A stretch of 13,308 bases of DNA. Origin: Pseudomonadota bacterium (GTDB lineage: Bacteria; Pseudomonadota; Gammaproteobacteria; Burkholderiales; Burkholderiaceae_C). The stretch is taken from the NCBI GenBank assembly GCA_023460715.1, contig JAEWPH010000162.1, forward strand, positions 1 through 13,308, read 5' to 3'. Below, piece by piece: positions 1-7,259 of this stretch. A model generated the notes under the pieces. That model made no database searches, was not told the DNA's origin, and saw nothing but the letters and a program-made list of their open reading frames with translations. The stretch's first letter is position 1, and each line of letters starts with the position of its first letter. Both the position numbers and the translations under genes were made by a program.

Positions 1-1464
1 CGGCACAGCAGCGCGGCGCGGCTGCGCGGGTGCGGCCGCATCGGCGGCCTTGGACACGCGGCGCACGACGGGCTGGGCCTTGCGCTGGCGGGCCTTCTGT
101 TCCTCGCGGGCCTGGTCGATCATGTCCTCGCGGCGGGCGTCGTCCGCCTGCTGGAACTCCTGCCACCATTCGGCCAGCGCCTCCTCGACCTCGCCCACGT
201 CCGCGCGCAGGCGCAGGAAGTCGAAGCCGGCGCGGAAGCGCGCCTGCGCCACCATGCTGTAGGGCGTGGTGCCGGCGCGCTTGTCGAAGCGCGGCTGCAT
301 CACCCAGATCTCGCGCATGTCGGCGGCCAGCTTGCCGCGGCCCGAGACGTCGCCGATGCGCTGGTTGAACACTTGGTCGATGGCGTCCTGCAGCGCGGGG
401 AACGGGTGCTGGCGCTCCGCCAGGCGCAGATCCCAGCCCGTCTTGACGTCCTGCCACAGCACACAGGCCAGCAGGAAGCTGGGCGCCACGGGCTTGCCCT
501 CGCCCACGCGGCGGTCGGTGTCGGCCAGTGCGGCGTGCACGAACGGCAGCTCGGCGCGCTCCACCACCACGTCCAGCAGCGGGTAGATGCCCTTGGACAT
601 GCCCAGCTTCTTGAGCTGCGCGATGGTGGCCAGCGCATGGCCGGTCTGCAGCAGCTTGAGCATCTCGTCGAACATGCGGCTTTGCGGCACATCGGCCAGC
701 AGCGCCTGCGAAGCGACCAGCGGCGCCGCGGTCTTGGGCTCCAGGCTGAAGCCCAGGCCCGACAGCTTGGCGGCAAAGCGCACGGCACGGATGAGGCGCA
801 CCGGGTCTTCGCGGTAGCGCGTGGCCGGGTCGCCGATCATGCGCAGCAGCTTCTTCTTCGCGTCCTGGATGCCCTTGTGGTAGTCCACCACCACCTGGGT
901 CTCGGGGTCGTAGTACATCGCATTGACGGTGAAGTCGCGGCGCGTGGCATCTTCGTCCTGCGGGCCCCAGACGTTGTCGCGCAGCACGCGGCCGCTCGCA
1001 TCCACGGCATGCTGCATGCCCGACAGCTGCTGCTTGCTGGTCTTCTCGTTGCCGCTCACCTGCTGCTCGATGGCGGTGTTGTCCAGGTAGGCGCGGAAGG
1101 TGGACACCTCGATCACCTCGTGCTCGCGGCCCCGGCCGTGCACCACGTGCACGATGCGGAAGCGCTTGCCGATGATGAAGGCGCGCCGGAACAGGCCCTT
1201 GACCTGCTCGGGCGTGGCGTTGGTGGCCACGTCGAAGTCCTTGGGCTTGAGGCCCAGCAGCAGGTCGCGCACGGCGCCGCCCACGATGTAGGCCTCGTAG
1301 CCGGCCTGCTTGAGCGTGCGCACCACGTCGGCGGCGCGGCGGTCCACCAGGTCGGGGTTGATGCCGTGCACGGACGCAGGGACCTCTTCGCGCTTGCCGA
1401 AGCGGTGCTTGCCGGTGCCGGCGGCGCCTTTGCCCAGCAGCTTGTCGATGAACTTCTTGATCAT
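1..1464 (-). CDS. pcnB: Poly(A) polymerase I, C-terminus cut by window edge
   Basis: PcnB adds 3' poly(A) tails to RNA, which promotes decay by the exoribonucleolytic degradosome. The 488 codons in the window read through to base 1 without a stop, so only the extreme C-terminus is missing. The nucleotidyltransferase head is clear: GGAVRDLLLG at residues 62-71, the metal-binding DFD at 76-78, RRDFTVNAM at 175-183 and the RNA-binding RYREDPVRLIRAVRFAAKL block at 216-234. These features match the class II polymerase/CCA-transferase superfamily. The long C-terminal extension ending in an Arg/Lys/Ala/Pro-rich tail (about 445 onward) favours PcnB over a CCA-adding enzyme. The start ATG (1464-1462) overlaps the TGA of the upstream HAD gene as ATGA, so translation is probably coupled. 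This is the last visible gene of a minus-strand hda–HAD–pcnB unit. Confidence 0.93.
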   Translation of the reverse strand, partial: MIKKFIDKLLGKGAAGTGKHRFGKREEVPASVHGINPDLVDRRAADVVRTLKQAGYEAYIVGGAVRDLLLGLKPKDFDVATNATPEQVKGLFRRAFIIGKRFRIVHVVHGRGREHEVIEVSTFRAYLDNTAIEQQVSGNEKTSKQQLSGMQHAVDASGRVLRDNVWGPQDEDATRRDFTVNAMYYDPETQVVVDYHKGIQDAKKKLLRMIGDPATRYREDPVRLIRAVRFAAKLSGLGFSLEPKTAAPLVASQALLADVPQSRMFDEMLKLLQTGHALATIAQLKKLGMSKGIYPLLDVVVERAELPFVHAALADTDRRVGEGKPVAPSFLLACVLWQDVKTGWDLRLAERQHPFPALQDAIDQVFNQRIGDVSGRGKLAADMREIWVMQPRFDKRAGTTPYSMVAQARFRAGFDFLRLRADVGEVEEALAEWWQEFQQADDARREDMIDQAREEQKARQRKAQPVVRRVSKAADAAAPAQPRRAAVP

Positions 1465-2162
1465 GGTTTGGGGGGGAACAGGTCCAGTATGCGCCAGCCG
1501 CGTTGCTGGGCGAGTGCGCGCAGGCGCGGGTCGGGGTTGGTGGCCACCGGAAGATCGACTCGCTCGAGCAGGGGCACGTCGTTCATGGAGTCGCTGTAGA
1601 ACGTGCTGTGCACGTCGCTCCACGTCCAGCCGCGCTCGGCCAGCCATTGTTCCATGCGTTGCACCTTGCCTTCGCGCATGGAGGGAACGCCGCGGATGGC
1701 GCCGGTGATCCAGCCCTCCGCGTCGCGCTCCAGTTCCACCGCCAGCAGTTGCTCCACGCCCAGCGCCTCGGCGATGGGGCGGGTGACGAACTCGTTGGTG
1801 GCGGTGATGATGACCACTTCGTCGCCGGCGTCGCGGTGGCTGCGCAGCAGGTCCAGCGCCTCCTGGCGGATGGCCGGCTGGATCACCTCGCGCATGAAGC
1901 GCTCGTGCGCCTGCGCCGACTCGGCCGCGCCGCGCAGGCGTGCGGCCTCGGTGGCGAACTGCACGTATTCATGCACGTCCAGGGTGCCGGCGATGTACTG
2001 GTCGTAGAAGGCCTGGTTGCGCCGGCCGAAGGCGTCCCGGTCGGCCCAGCCGATGCGGATGCTGAACTCGCCCCATTCGAAGTCGGAGTCCAGCGGCAGC
2101 AACGTGTGGTCCAGATCGAACAAGGCCAGCCGGGGGCGTCGCGCGGAAGGTTCAGTGGTCAT
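1461..2162 (-). CDS. HAD superfamily subfamily IB phosphatase
   Basis: This 233-residue cytosolic protein is a haloacid dehalogenase-type phosphatase, probably acting on a small phosphomonoester. Motif I is FDLDHT (nucleophile Asp16, general acid Asp18). Motif II is the Thr of VIITAT (Thr120). A lysine of motif III lies near Lys166, and motif IV is SDSMND (Asp191, Asp195). The helical insert between motifs I and II (residues 30-105) is the subfamily IB type shared with phosphoserine phosphatase and the group often labelled histidinol-phosphatase-like. The substrate cannot be read from sequence. The gene lies 76 bp after hda and overlaps pcnB by 4 bp, so it is most likely in one transcript. 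No convincing Shine-Dalgarno precedes the ATG. Confidence 0.88.
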   Translation of the reverse strand: MTTEPSARRPRLALFDLDHTLLPLDSDFEWGEFSIRIGWADRDAFGRRNQAFYDQYIAGTLDVHEYVQFATEAARLRGAAESAQAHERFMREVIQPAIRQEALDLLRSHRDAGDEVVIITATNEFVTRPIAEALGVEQLLAVELERDAEGWITGAIRGVPSMREGKVQRMEQWLAERGWTWSDVHSTFYSDSMNDVPLLERVDLPVATNPDPRLRALAQQRGWRILDLFPPKP

Positions 2163-2238
2163 TCAAGTAAGAGAGTCGCCAAGGCGGACCAGGAGAGGAG
2201 CGGCAGACGGACTACAAGGGCCCGGAGCGCAGCCGCCG

Positions 2239-2937
2239 CTACTCGGTCTCCAGCATGGTCTTGAGCAAGGGAATGGTGATGGCCCGCTGGGTGCGCAGGG
2301 CAAAGCTGTCGAGCTGGTCGAGCAGCTCCATCAGGCTGCCCAGGTCGCGCGAGAAGCGGCCCAGCATGTAGTTCATCACCTCGTCGGACAGGAAGATCCC
2401 GCGCGCATCCGCCTCCTGGCGCAGCACGGCGCGTCGCGCCGCCTCGTCCAGCAGGTGGAGCTGGAACACATGGCCCCAGCCCAGCCGGCTGCGCAGGTCG
2501 TCGCGCAGGGGCAGGTCGGCGGGGGGCAGGTCGCCGGCGGCCAGCACCCAGCGCGGGGATCCGACGGCGGGGCTGATGGCGTTGACGAACCAGTTGAAGG
2601 CCGCCGCCTGCTGGGCCGTGTTGTACAGGTGCACTTCGTCGAGCAATACCGCCGTCCAGCGCTCATCGAAGGCCGTGGGGTCGGAAACGGAGGCGTCGAG
2701 CCAGCCCACCGACGAGCCTTGCTCGCGCAGGGCCTCGCGCACGGCCTTGAGCAGGTGCGACTTGCCCACGCCGGACTCGCCCCAGAGATAGGTCGGCACC
2801 GGAGAGCGGGGCACGGGGCTGCCGCCATCGCCGACCGCCAGGCGCAGGTGCTGCAGCGCGGCCTCGTTGGCGCCGGCGAAGAAGCGGTCCAGGGTGGGGC
2901 CGGTGGCCAGCCCGATGTCGAGCGCCAGCTGCTTCAT
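2239..2937 (-). CDS. hda: DnaA regulatory inactivator Hda
   Basis: Hda binds the DNA-loaded beta clamp and stimulates ATP hydrolysis by DnaA, which prevents re-initiation of replication. The 232-residue protein starts MKQLALDIG. The QLALDI segment is the N-terminal clamp-binding motif of Hda and decides this start; longer in-frame extensions upstream (GTG near 3081) would bury it. The AAA+ core has Walker A GESGVGKS (53-60), Walker B AVLLDEVH (96-103), box VII RDDLRSRL with the predicted arginine finger at Arg151, and a sensor 2 helix around FSRDLGSLMELLDQLD (195-210). It lacks the C-terminal helix-turn-helix DNA-binding domain of DnaA, as expected. It is the first gene of the hda–HAD–pcnB unit and divergent from purM. 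Confidence 0.93.
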   Translation of the reverse strand: MKQLALDIGLATGPTLDRFFAGANEAALQHLRLAVGDGGSPVPRSPVPTYLWGESGVGKSHLLKAVREALREQGSSVGWLDASVSDPTAFDERWTAVLLDEVHLYNTAQQAAAFNWFVNAISPAVGSPRWVLAAGDLPPADLPLRDDLRSRLGWGHVFQLHLLDEAARRAVLRQEADARGIFLSDEVMNYMLGRFSRDLGSLMELLDQLDSFALRTQRAITIPLLKTMLETE

Positions 2938-3103
2938 GCCGCCGTCCGTGGTGCGCCCTGGCGCGCTGCCACTGCAGACGGCAGCCGCCCCGGCGTCCGC
3001 AGGCAGAAGGCGGCGGGCGCGGCAAGGGGATGGAACAGGACAGCGAGGGGCATGGGGAGGTTCGGGAAAGCCGTGCAGCACGGCCGCAATGAAAGGCAGG
3101 CCA

Positions 3104-3111
3104 GGATTTTA
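3104..3111 (-). promoter_or_regulatory. Candidate -10 of the hda unit (TAAAATCC)
   Basis: On the minus strand TAAAATCC matches the sigma70 -10 consensus at 5 of 6 positions (TAAAAT) and stands out in GC-rich surroundings. No good -35 is seen at 16-18 bp (TCCGGC at 17 bp). The same eight bases occur in mirror orientation before purM. Confidence 0.45.
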
Positions 3112-3196
3112 GTCTGCCGGCACCCGCCGCCGGAACCTGTTTGCACACACGCCGCAGGCGCGGCCGGCCGTGGAAGGAGGCCGGGGCGCGCGGGAA

Positions 3197-3229
3197 TTGC
3201 GGCCGGGCCGGGCGCGCCGCTTAAAATCC
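3197..3229 (+). promoter_or_regulatory. Candidate purM promoter
   Basis: TAAAAT at 3222-3227 matches the -10 consensus at 5 of 6. TTGCGG at 3197-3202 is a weak -35 with a long 19-bp spacer, so -10 recognition probably dominates. The start site would be near 3234, about 44 nt before the purM ATG. Confidence 0.5.
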
Positions 3230-3277
3230 CGGGTTCCGGTCCGCCGTGCGGGCCACCCCCAGCACCACTCCATTCCC

Positions 3278-4342
3278 ATGAGCTCTTCTGCCTCCTCCAC
3301 CCCCATCTCCTCCACAGACGCCGGCGGCGACATCGAGGCAGGCGACGCGCTGGTCGAGCGCATCAAGCCGCTCGCCAAGAAGACCATGCGCGAAGGCGTG
3401 CTGGCGGGCATCGGCGGCTTCGGCGCCCTGTTCGAGGTGCCCAAGCGCTACAAGGAGCCGGTGCTGGTGAGCGGCACCGACGGCGTGGGCACCAAGCTCA
3501 AGCTGGCGTTCGAGTGGAACATGCACGACACCGTGGGCATCGATCTGGTGGCCATGAGCGTCAACGACGTGCTGGTGCAAGGTGCCGAGCCACTGTTCTT
3601 CCTGGATTACTTCGCCTGCGGCAAGCTGCACGTGGACACGGCTGCGGCCGTGGTCGGCGGCATCGCCCGCGGCTGCGAGCTGTCGGGCTGCGCCCTGATC
3701 GGCGGCGAAACGGCCGAGATGCCCGGCATGTACCCCGACGGCGAATACGACCTGGCCGGCTTTGCCGTCGGCGCGGTGGAAAAGAGCAAGATTCTGACCG
3801 GCAAGGAAGTGGCTGTCGGCGACGTGGTGCTGGGCCTGGCGTCGGCCGGCGTGCATTCCAACGGCTTCAGCCTGGTGCGCAAGTGCATCGAGCGCGCGGG
3901 CGACAGCGCCCCCGCCACGCTGGACGGCAAGCCTTTCAAGCAGGCCATCATGGAACCCACGCGCCTGTACGTGAAGAACGTGCTGGCCGCGCTGGCGCAG
4001 CACCCGCATTTGGAAGAGGCAGGCGGCATCAAGGCGCTGGCCCACATCACCGGTGGCGGCCTGCTGGAAAACATTCCGCGCGTGCTGCCCGACGGCCTGG
4101 CAGCACACCTCAAAGCCGGCAGCTGGCCGCAGACGGAACTCTTCGCCTGGCTGCAGAAGACCGCCGGCATCGACGACATCGAGATGAACCGCACATTCAA
4201 CAACGGCATCGGCATGGTGGTGGTGGTGGCTGCCGCCGCGGCCGAAGCGGTGGCCGCGACGCTGCGCGCCTCCGGCGAGACGGTCTACACGATCGGCGCC
4301 ATCGCCGAGCGGGCCGCCGGCGCACCGGTCGTGGTGGCCTGA
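3278..4342 (+). CDS. purM: Phosphoribosylformylglycinamidine cyclo-ligase (AIR synthetase)
   Basis: PurM closes the imidazole ring of FGAM with ATP to give AIR, the fifth step of de novo purine synthesis, in the cytosol. The 354-residue length is normal for the family. SGTDGVGTK (65-73), [18 protein letters not shown] (96-113), GGETAEMPG (142-150) and [14 protein letters not shown] are the conserved ATP- and substrate-binding segments. The ATG at 3278 is chosen because the family begins shortly before the [14 protein letters not shown] segment; upstream in-frame codons run through the promoter. The N-terminal family signature, usually SYKDAGVDI, reads SSTDAGGDI here (residues 11-19), an unusual set of changes in an otherwise canonical protein. 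Val/Ala-rich runs sit near the C-terminus. It is probably cotranscribed with the membrane protein gene 14 bp downstream. Confidence 0.96.
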   Translation: MSSSASSTPISSTDAGGDIEAGDALVERIKPLAKKTMREGVLAGIGGFGALFEVPKRYKEPVLVSGTDGVGTKLKLAFEWNMHDTVGIDLVAMSVNDVLVQGAEPLFFLDYFACGKLHVDTAAAVVGGIARGCELSGCALIGGETAEMPGMYPDGEYDLAGFAVGAVEKSKILTGKEVAVGDVVLGLASAGVHSNGFSLVRKCIERAGDSAPATLDGKPFKQAIMEPTRLYVKNVLAALAQHPHLEEAGGIKALAHITGGGLLENIPRVLPDGLAAHLKAGSWPQTELFAWLQKTAGIDDIEMNRTFNNGIGMVVVVAAAAAEAVAATLRASGETVYTIGAIAERAAGAPVVVA

Positions 4343-4356
4343 CCCGGCCGCACGCC

Positions 4357-5442
4357 ATGCAGCCGCCGGCACCGCAGGACCGCACGCCCCGTCCTCCTGC
4401 CCTGCAGGTCGCAGCGCCTTTTCAGCCCGCGACACGCGGCGTGCGCATCGCCAGCCATGTGCTGGTGGCCTGCGCCCTGCTGCTGGTGATGTGGCGCGGG
4501 CTGCTGCCCGGGCTGCTGTGCGTGTGCCTGGGCTTTCTGCTCACCCGCTGGCTGGCCCCGCGCTTCGTGGCGCTGCGCCGCCGCCTGCCGGGTCGGGCCG
4601 GGCCGCAGGCCGGCCAGGCGCTGGCGGCGGCGGTCGTCATGCTGGCGCCGCTGGTGCTCGTGGTGCTGGCGCTGTCGCACTCGCGCAGCTATATCGTCGA
4701 GGCGCCCCAGCAGTACCGCGAGCTGCTCGACTTCCTAGCCCGCACCGTGCTCGAGCTGCGCCTCAAGCTGCCCACCGACATCGCGGCGCAGTTGCCCGAG
4801 GGTGCCGCCGAGATCCAGCGCATCATCGCCGGCTACCTGGGCGCGCAGGCCGGCGCCCTGGCCATGGCGGGCCGCGCCTGGCTCACCGGCCTGCTGTACG
4901 CCTACGTAGGTCTGCTCATCGGGGCCCTGGCCGCCGTGCGCACGGTGAGCGCGCAGCGCGGGCCGCTGGCGCAGGCGCTGGTGCTGCGCGTGGCCTATTT
5001 CGGCGACGCGTTCCGGCAGATCGTGGCCGCGCAATTCTGGATCGCCGCCTTCAACACGGCACTGACGGCCCTCTTCCTGCTGCTGGTCCTGCCCCTGTGG
5101 GACCTGCGCCTGCCGTACACGCCGGCCCTCATCACGCTCACCTTCGTGGCCGGGCTGGTGCCCATCGTGGGCAATCTGCTGTGCAACGTGGTCATCACCC
5201 TGGTGGGCCTGTCGGTCTCGCCCATGGCGGCGCTGGGCTGTTTGGCCTTCTTGATCCTGATCCACAAGGCGGAGTACGTGATCAACGCCAAGGTGGTGGG
5301 CCAGCGCACCCACATGGGCGTGTGGGAACTGCTGTCGGTGATGTTCGTGGCCGAGGCGGTGTTCGGCCCCGCGGGTCTGGTGGCGGCGCCACTCTTCTAC
5401 GCCTACCTGAAGAAGGAACTGGAAGCCGCACGGCTGGTGTGA
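4357..5442 (+). CDS. AI-2E family transporter (PerM/TqsA-type membrane protein)
   Basis: This 361-residue inner-membrane protein belongs to the AI-2E/UPF0118 family. Members include exporters such as TqsA and a sodium/proton antiporter, so the substrate here is unknown. Hydrophobic segments lie at about 31-65 (two passes), 87-107, 174-195, 225-247, 255-282, 290-304 and 322-350. The long soluble stretch at 110-170 between the third and fourth passes is typical of the family. The C-terminal half has the family landmarks VPIVGNLL (268-275), HKAEYVINAKVVG (303-315) and the GVWELLSVMFVAEAVFGPAGLVAAP region (321-345). The ATG at 4357 follows purM by 14 bp with no promoter in between, so it likely shares the purM transcript. 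Its codon use and GC resemble its neighbours. Confidence 0.88.
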   Translation: MQPPAPQDRTPRPPALQVAAPFQPATRGVRIASHVLVACALLLVMWRGLLPGLLCVCLGFLLTRWLAPRFVALRRRLPGRAGPQAGQALAAAVVMLAPLVLVVLALSHSRSYIVEAPQQYRELLDFLARTVLELRLKLPTDIAAQLPEGAAEIQRIIAGYLGAQAGALAMAGRAWLTGLLYAYVGLLIGALAAVRTVSAQRGPLAQALVLRVAYFGDAFRQIVAAQFWIAAFNTALTALFLLLVLPLWDLRLPYTPALITLTFVAGLVPIVGNLLCNVVITLVGLSVSPMAALGCLAFLILIHKAEYVINAKVVGQRTHMGVWELLSVMFVAEAVFGPAGLVAAPLFYAYLKKELEAARLV

Positions 5443-5508
5443 GGCGCGCGGGCACCTCGGAACCGGAGCGCCGCGCCAGCTGGAGGCGCAACGGCTTGCC
5501 CGCCGCTT
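5443..5508. other. Short spacer after the purM–AI-2E unit
   Basis: The 66 bases between the transporter stop and repeat element A hold no gene. GGCGCG (5443-5448) can pair with CGCGCC (5472-5477), but there is no following T run, so an intrinsic terminator is not supported. Confidence 0.4.
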
Positions 5509-5789
5509 AGAGCCTGTTCACGATCTCACAGGGATCGCGTTGGAGCGCAATCGGGATGAGTGGAGGCTGCGGATGCACCGCATGGGCTCGTGCCCATGCA
5601 AACAGCCGGGGCGTCAAGGCTTCTTTCCTGTGGCCCGATTTCGCTCCAACCCTTCGGGCAGTGGCGTTTGCGGGCGGTCTGCAGCGTTGCGGCGCTGGTG
5701 GATAGCGGGGCCATCCACGGCGCACCGCGCCTTGCACCCCATCCCGCAAAGGCCGCTGCGCGACCCCTGGAAGATCGTGAACAGGCTCT
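5509..5789. mobile_element. MITE-like repeat element A with 18-bp perfect terminal inverted repeats
   Basis: AGAGCCTGTTCACGATCT (5509-5526) recurs perfectly inverted at 5772-5789; extended to 25 bp the match is 23/25. Inside are two consecutive stem-loop modules. Module 1 has arms 5539-5555 and 5634-5650 (16/17 complementary), enclosing a hairpin with 8-bp arms 5580-5587/5592-5599 and supporting GGCTG/CAGCC pairs at 5565-5569/5603-5607. Module 2 has arms 5658-5674 and 5743-5759 (15/17), enclosing GTGGAT/ATCCAC (5698-5703/5713-5718). No transposase gene is present, and the short open frames on both strands look like GC artefacts. Flanks read CTTAG and CTTGG, at best a weak target duplication. 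The length and inverted ends fit a non-autonomous element or a large structured intergenic repeat; mobility is inferred. The terminal core GCCTGTTCAC is shared with element B. Confidence 0.75.
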
Positions 5790-5937
5790 TGGGGGGCCGC
5801 CTGCGGCACCGGCCGATCCGGCCGCCCTCTTCCCACGGATGACAACGCTGCTGCGCCGGCTGCTGGCCCGGTGCGCCAGCGCCCGGCGGCAATGCATGCC
5901 GGACCCCGTCAGACACGCCCGGCCCTCATCACCCCGA

Positions 5938-5959
5938 CCATCATGTCTGAAAATGATGG
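5938..5959. promoter_or_regulatory. Perfect dyad CCATCAT-N8-ATGATGG, operator candidate
   Basis: Two 7-bp arms (5938-5944 and 5953-5959) are perfectly inverted around an 8-bp spacer. The centre lies about 95 bp upstream of the cysteine hydrolase start and 65 bp upstream of the inferred transcription start, a normal position for an activator or repressor site. The binding protein is unknown; the AraC-type regulator at the end of the operon is one candidate, though AraC-family sites are usually direct repeats. Confidence 0.45.
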
Positions 5960-5978
5960 ACACTTGTCTCTTCCCGGC

Positions 5979-6013
5979 GCGACACCAGCCTGCGGCGCTT
6001 TTAGCATAAGCGC
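5979..6013 (+). promoter_or_regulatory. Candidate promoter with overlapping dyad before the cysteine hydrolase operon
   Basis: GCGACA (5979-5984, 4/6 to the -35 consensus) is followed after 17 bp by TAGCAT (6002-6007, 4/6 to the -10). The inverted pair GCGCTT (5995-6000)/AAGCGC (6008-6013) brackets the -10, so a protein bound there would block the polymerase. The inferred start is near 6014. Confidence 0.45.
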
Positions 6014-6031
6014 TACCAACCATCCCCTTAT

Positions 6032-6035
6032 GGAG
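6032..6035 (+). promoter_or_regulatory. Shine-Dalgarno GGAG supporting a GTG start
   Basis: GGAG lies 7 nt before the GTG at 6043. It is one of the few clear ribosome binding sites in the window and supports the non-ATG start of the cysteine hydrolase. Confidence 0.65.
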
Positions 6036-6042
6036 CCGCGCC

Positions 6043-6603
6043 GTGAAAACATGTCTGATAGTGATCGACGTTCAAGAATCGTTTCGCCACCGCCCCTACT
6101 CGACCGAGCGCGACATGCCGGCCTATCTTCAAGCCCAGAACGCCCTGATCGCGGGCTGCGTGGCCCGCGGCGTGCGCGTGGTGCGCGTGCTGCACACCGA
6201 CGGGCCGGCTGACGCTGACAACCCCTTTGCGCTGGAGTCGGGCCATGTCCGGCCGCTGGACGGCCTGGCCCCGTTCACGGAAGCCGCCCGCTTCCTCAAG
6301 AAGCGCCACAGCGCGCTGGTAGGCACCGGCCTGGATGTGTGGCTCACCGAGCACGGCATCCAGCGCCTCATCGTCAGCGGCATCCGCACCGAGCAATGCT
6401 GCGAGACCACCACGCGCCATGCCTCCGACCTGGGCTGGCAGGTCGACTACGTGACCGACGCCACGCTCACCTTCGACATGCAGCAGCCCGACGGCGCGCC
6501 CCTCCCGGCCGCCGACATCAAGGCCCGCACGGCCACCGTGCTGGCCGGCCGCTTCGCCACGCTGTGCACTGTGCAGCAGGCACTGGACCGGGTGGACGCA
6601 TGA
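6043..6603 (+). CDS. Isochorismatase-like cysteine hydrolase
   Basis: This 186-residue cytosolic enzyme is of the isochorismatase-like hydrolase superfamily, whose members cleave amides, ureides or vinyl ethers. The expected triad is visible: Asp9 in LIVIDVQESF, a lysine at 86 (or 87) before RHSAL, and Cys119 in IRTEQCCETTTRHA. The TEQCCETT form is usual for the cysteine hydrolase branch rather than true isochorismatases, and no carrier-protein domain is present. The GTG start is supported by GGAG at 6032-6035 and by the family's usual N-terminus just before the first strand. The stop overlaps the next gene's ATG (ATGA, 6600-6603). Context suggests the enzyme works with the two DJ-1-type proteins downstream. 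The substrate is unknown; nicotinamidase and isochorismatase activities are possible but not indicated. Confidence 0.9.
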   Translation: MKTCLIVIDVQESFRHRPYSTERDMPAYLQAQNALIAGCVARGVRVVRVLHTDGPADADNPFALESGHVRPLDGLAPFTEAARFLKKRHSALVGTGLDVWLTEHGIQRLIVSGIRTEQCCETTTRHASDLGWQVDYVTDATLTFDMQQPDGAPLPAADIKARTATVLAGRFATLCTVQQALDRVDA

Positions 6604-7259
6604 ACGCCGCGCCGATGCAAGACGCCCCTGCGGCCGCGCCGCTGGACATCGCCATCCTGGTGTTCGACGAGGTGGAAGCGCTCGACCTGGGTGGCCCGTA
6701 CGAGGTCTTCACCACGGCTACGCGCATGCAACAGCGCTTGCAGCCCGGTGCCGCCGACCCCTTCCGCGTGCGCTGCGTGGCTCGCACGGCCGAACCCATC
6801 CGGGCACGGGCAGGCCTGCGCATCCTGCCGGACGCCGATTTCGCCCACTGCCCCGCACCCGATGTGCTCATCGTGCCCGGCGGCGTGGTGGACGGGCCCC
6901 GCGCCTGCCCAGCCACGCTCGCCTGGATTGCGCGGGCCGCCGCCCACGCCCGGCTCACCGCATCGGTCTGCACCGGCGCCTTCCTGCTGGCCGATGCCGG
7001 GCTGCTCGCCGGGGGCGCGCCGGTCACCACGCACTGGGAGGACATCGCCGACCTGCGCGCGCAGTTCCCGGAACTCGGCGTGGTGGACCACCTGCGCTGG
7101 GTGGAACAGGCGGGTGGGCGCATCGTCAGCTCCGCCGGCATCAGCGCCGGCATCGACATGAGCCTGCACCTCGTCGCCCGCCTGGCCGGACAGCCGCTGG
7201 CGGAACGCACGGCGCGGCAGATGGACTACGCATGGAATCCACATCCCGCGGCGGCGTGA
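6600..7259 (+). CDS. DJ-1/PfpI family protein, isonitrile hydratase-like
   Basis: This 219-residue stand-alone DJ-1/PfpI (class I glutamine amidotransferase-like) protein has no DNA-binding domain. It carries LDLGGPYEVF (28-37, with the conserved Glu35), a nucleophile elbow SVCTGAFLLADAGLL (122-136) with Cys124, TTHW (143-146) with His145, and SSAGISAGIDMSLHL (177-191). The CTGA, TTHW and AGISAGID pattern is that of isonitrile hydratase (InhA)-like and GlxA sensor domains. Enzymatic hydration of an isonitrile is therefore possible but unproven; the fold also serves as a ligand sensor. Its start overlaps the cysteine hydrolase stop by ATGA, and its end overlaps the AraC-type regulator gene, so the three are almost certainly translated from one mRNA. 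Confidence 0.87.
   Translation: MNAAPMQDAPAAAPLDIAILVFDEVEALDLGGPYEVFTTATRMQQRLQPGAADPFRVRCVARTAEPIRARAGLRILPDADFAHCPAPDVLIVPGGVVDGPRACPATLAWIARAAAHARLTASVCTGAFLLADAGLLAGGAPVTTHWEDIADLRAQFPELGVVDHLRWVEQAGGRIVSSAGISAGIDMSLHLVARLAGQPLAERTARQMDYAWNPHPAAA

Larger units (their letters stand above)
2938..3277. other. Divergent intergenic region hda/purM (340 bp)
   Basis: No gene is supported here. The stretch holds the candidate -10 motifs for both flanking units (minus strand 3111-3104, plus strand 3222-3229), which leave untranslated leaders of roughly 160 nt for hda and 44 nt for purM. No riboswitch, PurR-type operator or small ORF could be recognised by eye. The sequence is very GC-rich between 3160 and 3220. 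Confidence 0.6.
5790..6042. other. Upstream region of the cysteine hydrolase operon
   Basis: I see no supported gene in these 253 bases. The right half is less GC-rich than its surroundings and holds two dyads and a sigma70-like promoter (separate entries). TCAGACA (5909-5915) is also complementary to TGTCTGA (5944-5950), which lies at the centre of the first dyad. Confidence 0.5.

Noticed and set aside
373..1599. Plus-strand open frame of about 400 codons opposite pcnB
   Set aside because: Low-complexity His/Leu/Val/Gly composition typical of antisense frames in high-GC genes; pcnB motifs are intact on the minus strand.
2938..3081. Longer N-terminal form of Hda starting at the GTG near 3081
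   Set aside because: The extension is Pro/Arg/Ala-rich and unlike Hda, and it would hide the clamp-binding QLALDI motif that belongs at the N-terminus.
2017..4356. Long open plus-strand frame running into the AI-2E transporter frame, which would make a protein of over 1100 residues
   Set aside because: It is antisense to the HAD gene and hda, then out of frame through purM, and its composition (Gly/Arg/Ala/Gln-rich) is that of a GC shadow. The transporter starts with family-like sequence at 4357.
3221..4435. Long minus-strand open frame of about 400 codons opposite purM
   Set aside because: The translation is His/Ala/Gly/Gln-rich without recognisable motifs, and purM on the other strand is unequivocal.
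5443..5477. Intrinsic terminator after the AI-2E gene
   Set aside because: The stem is short with a large loop and no T run follows.
5509..5789. Target-site duplication CTTAG/CTTGG around element A
   Set aside because: Only 4 of 5 bases match and the element boundary is uncertain by 2-3 bases; element B shows none, so no duplication is claimed.
5507..6023. Small open frames of 100-165 codons on both strands over element A
   Set aside because: They contradict each other, carry no known motif, and are explained by the inverted-repeat structure and GC content.
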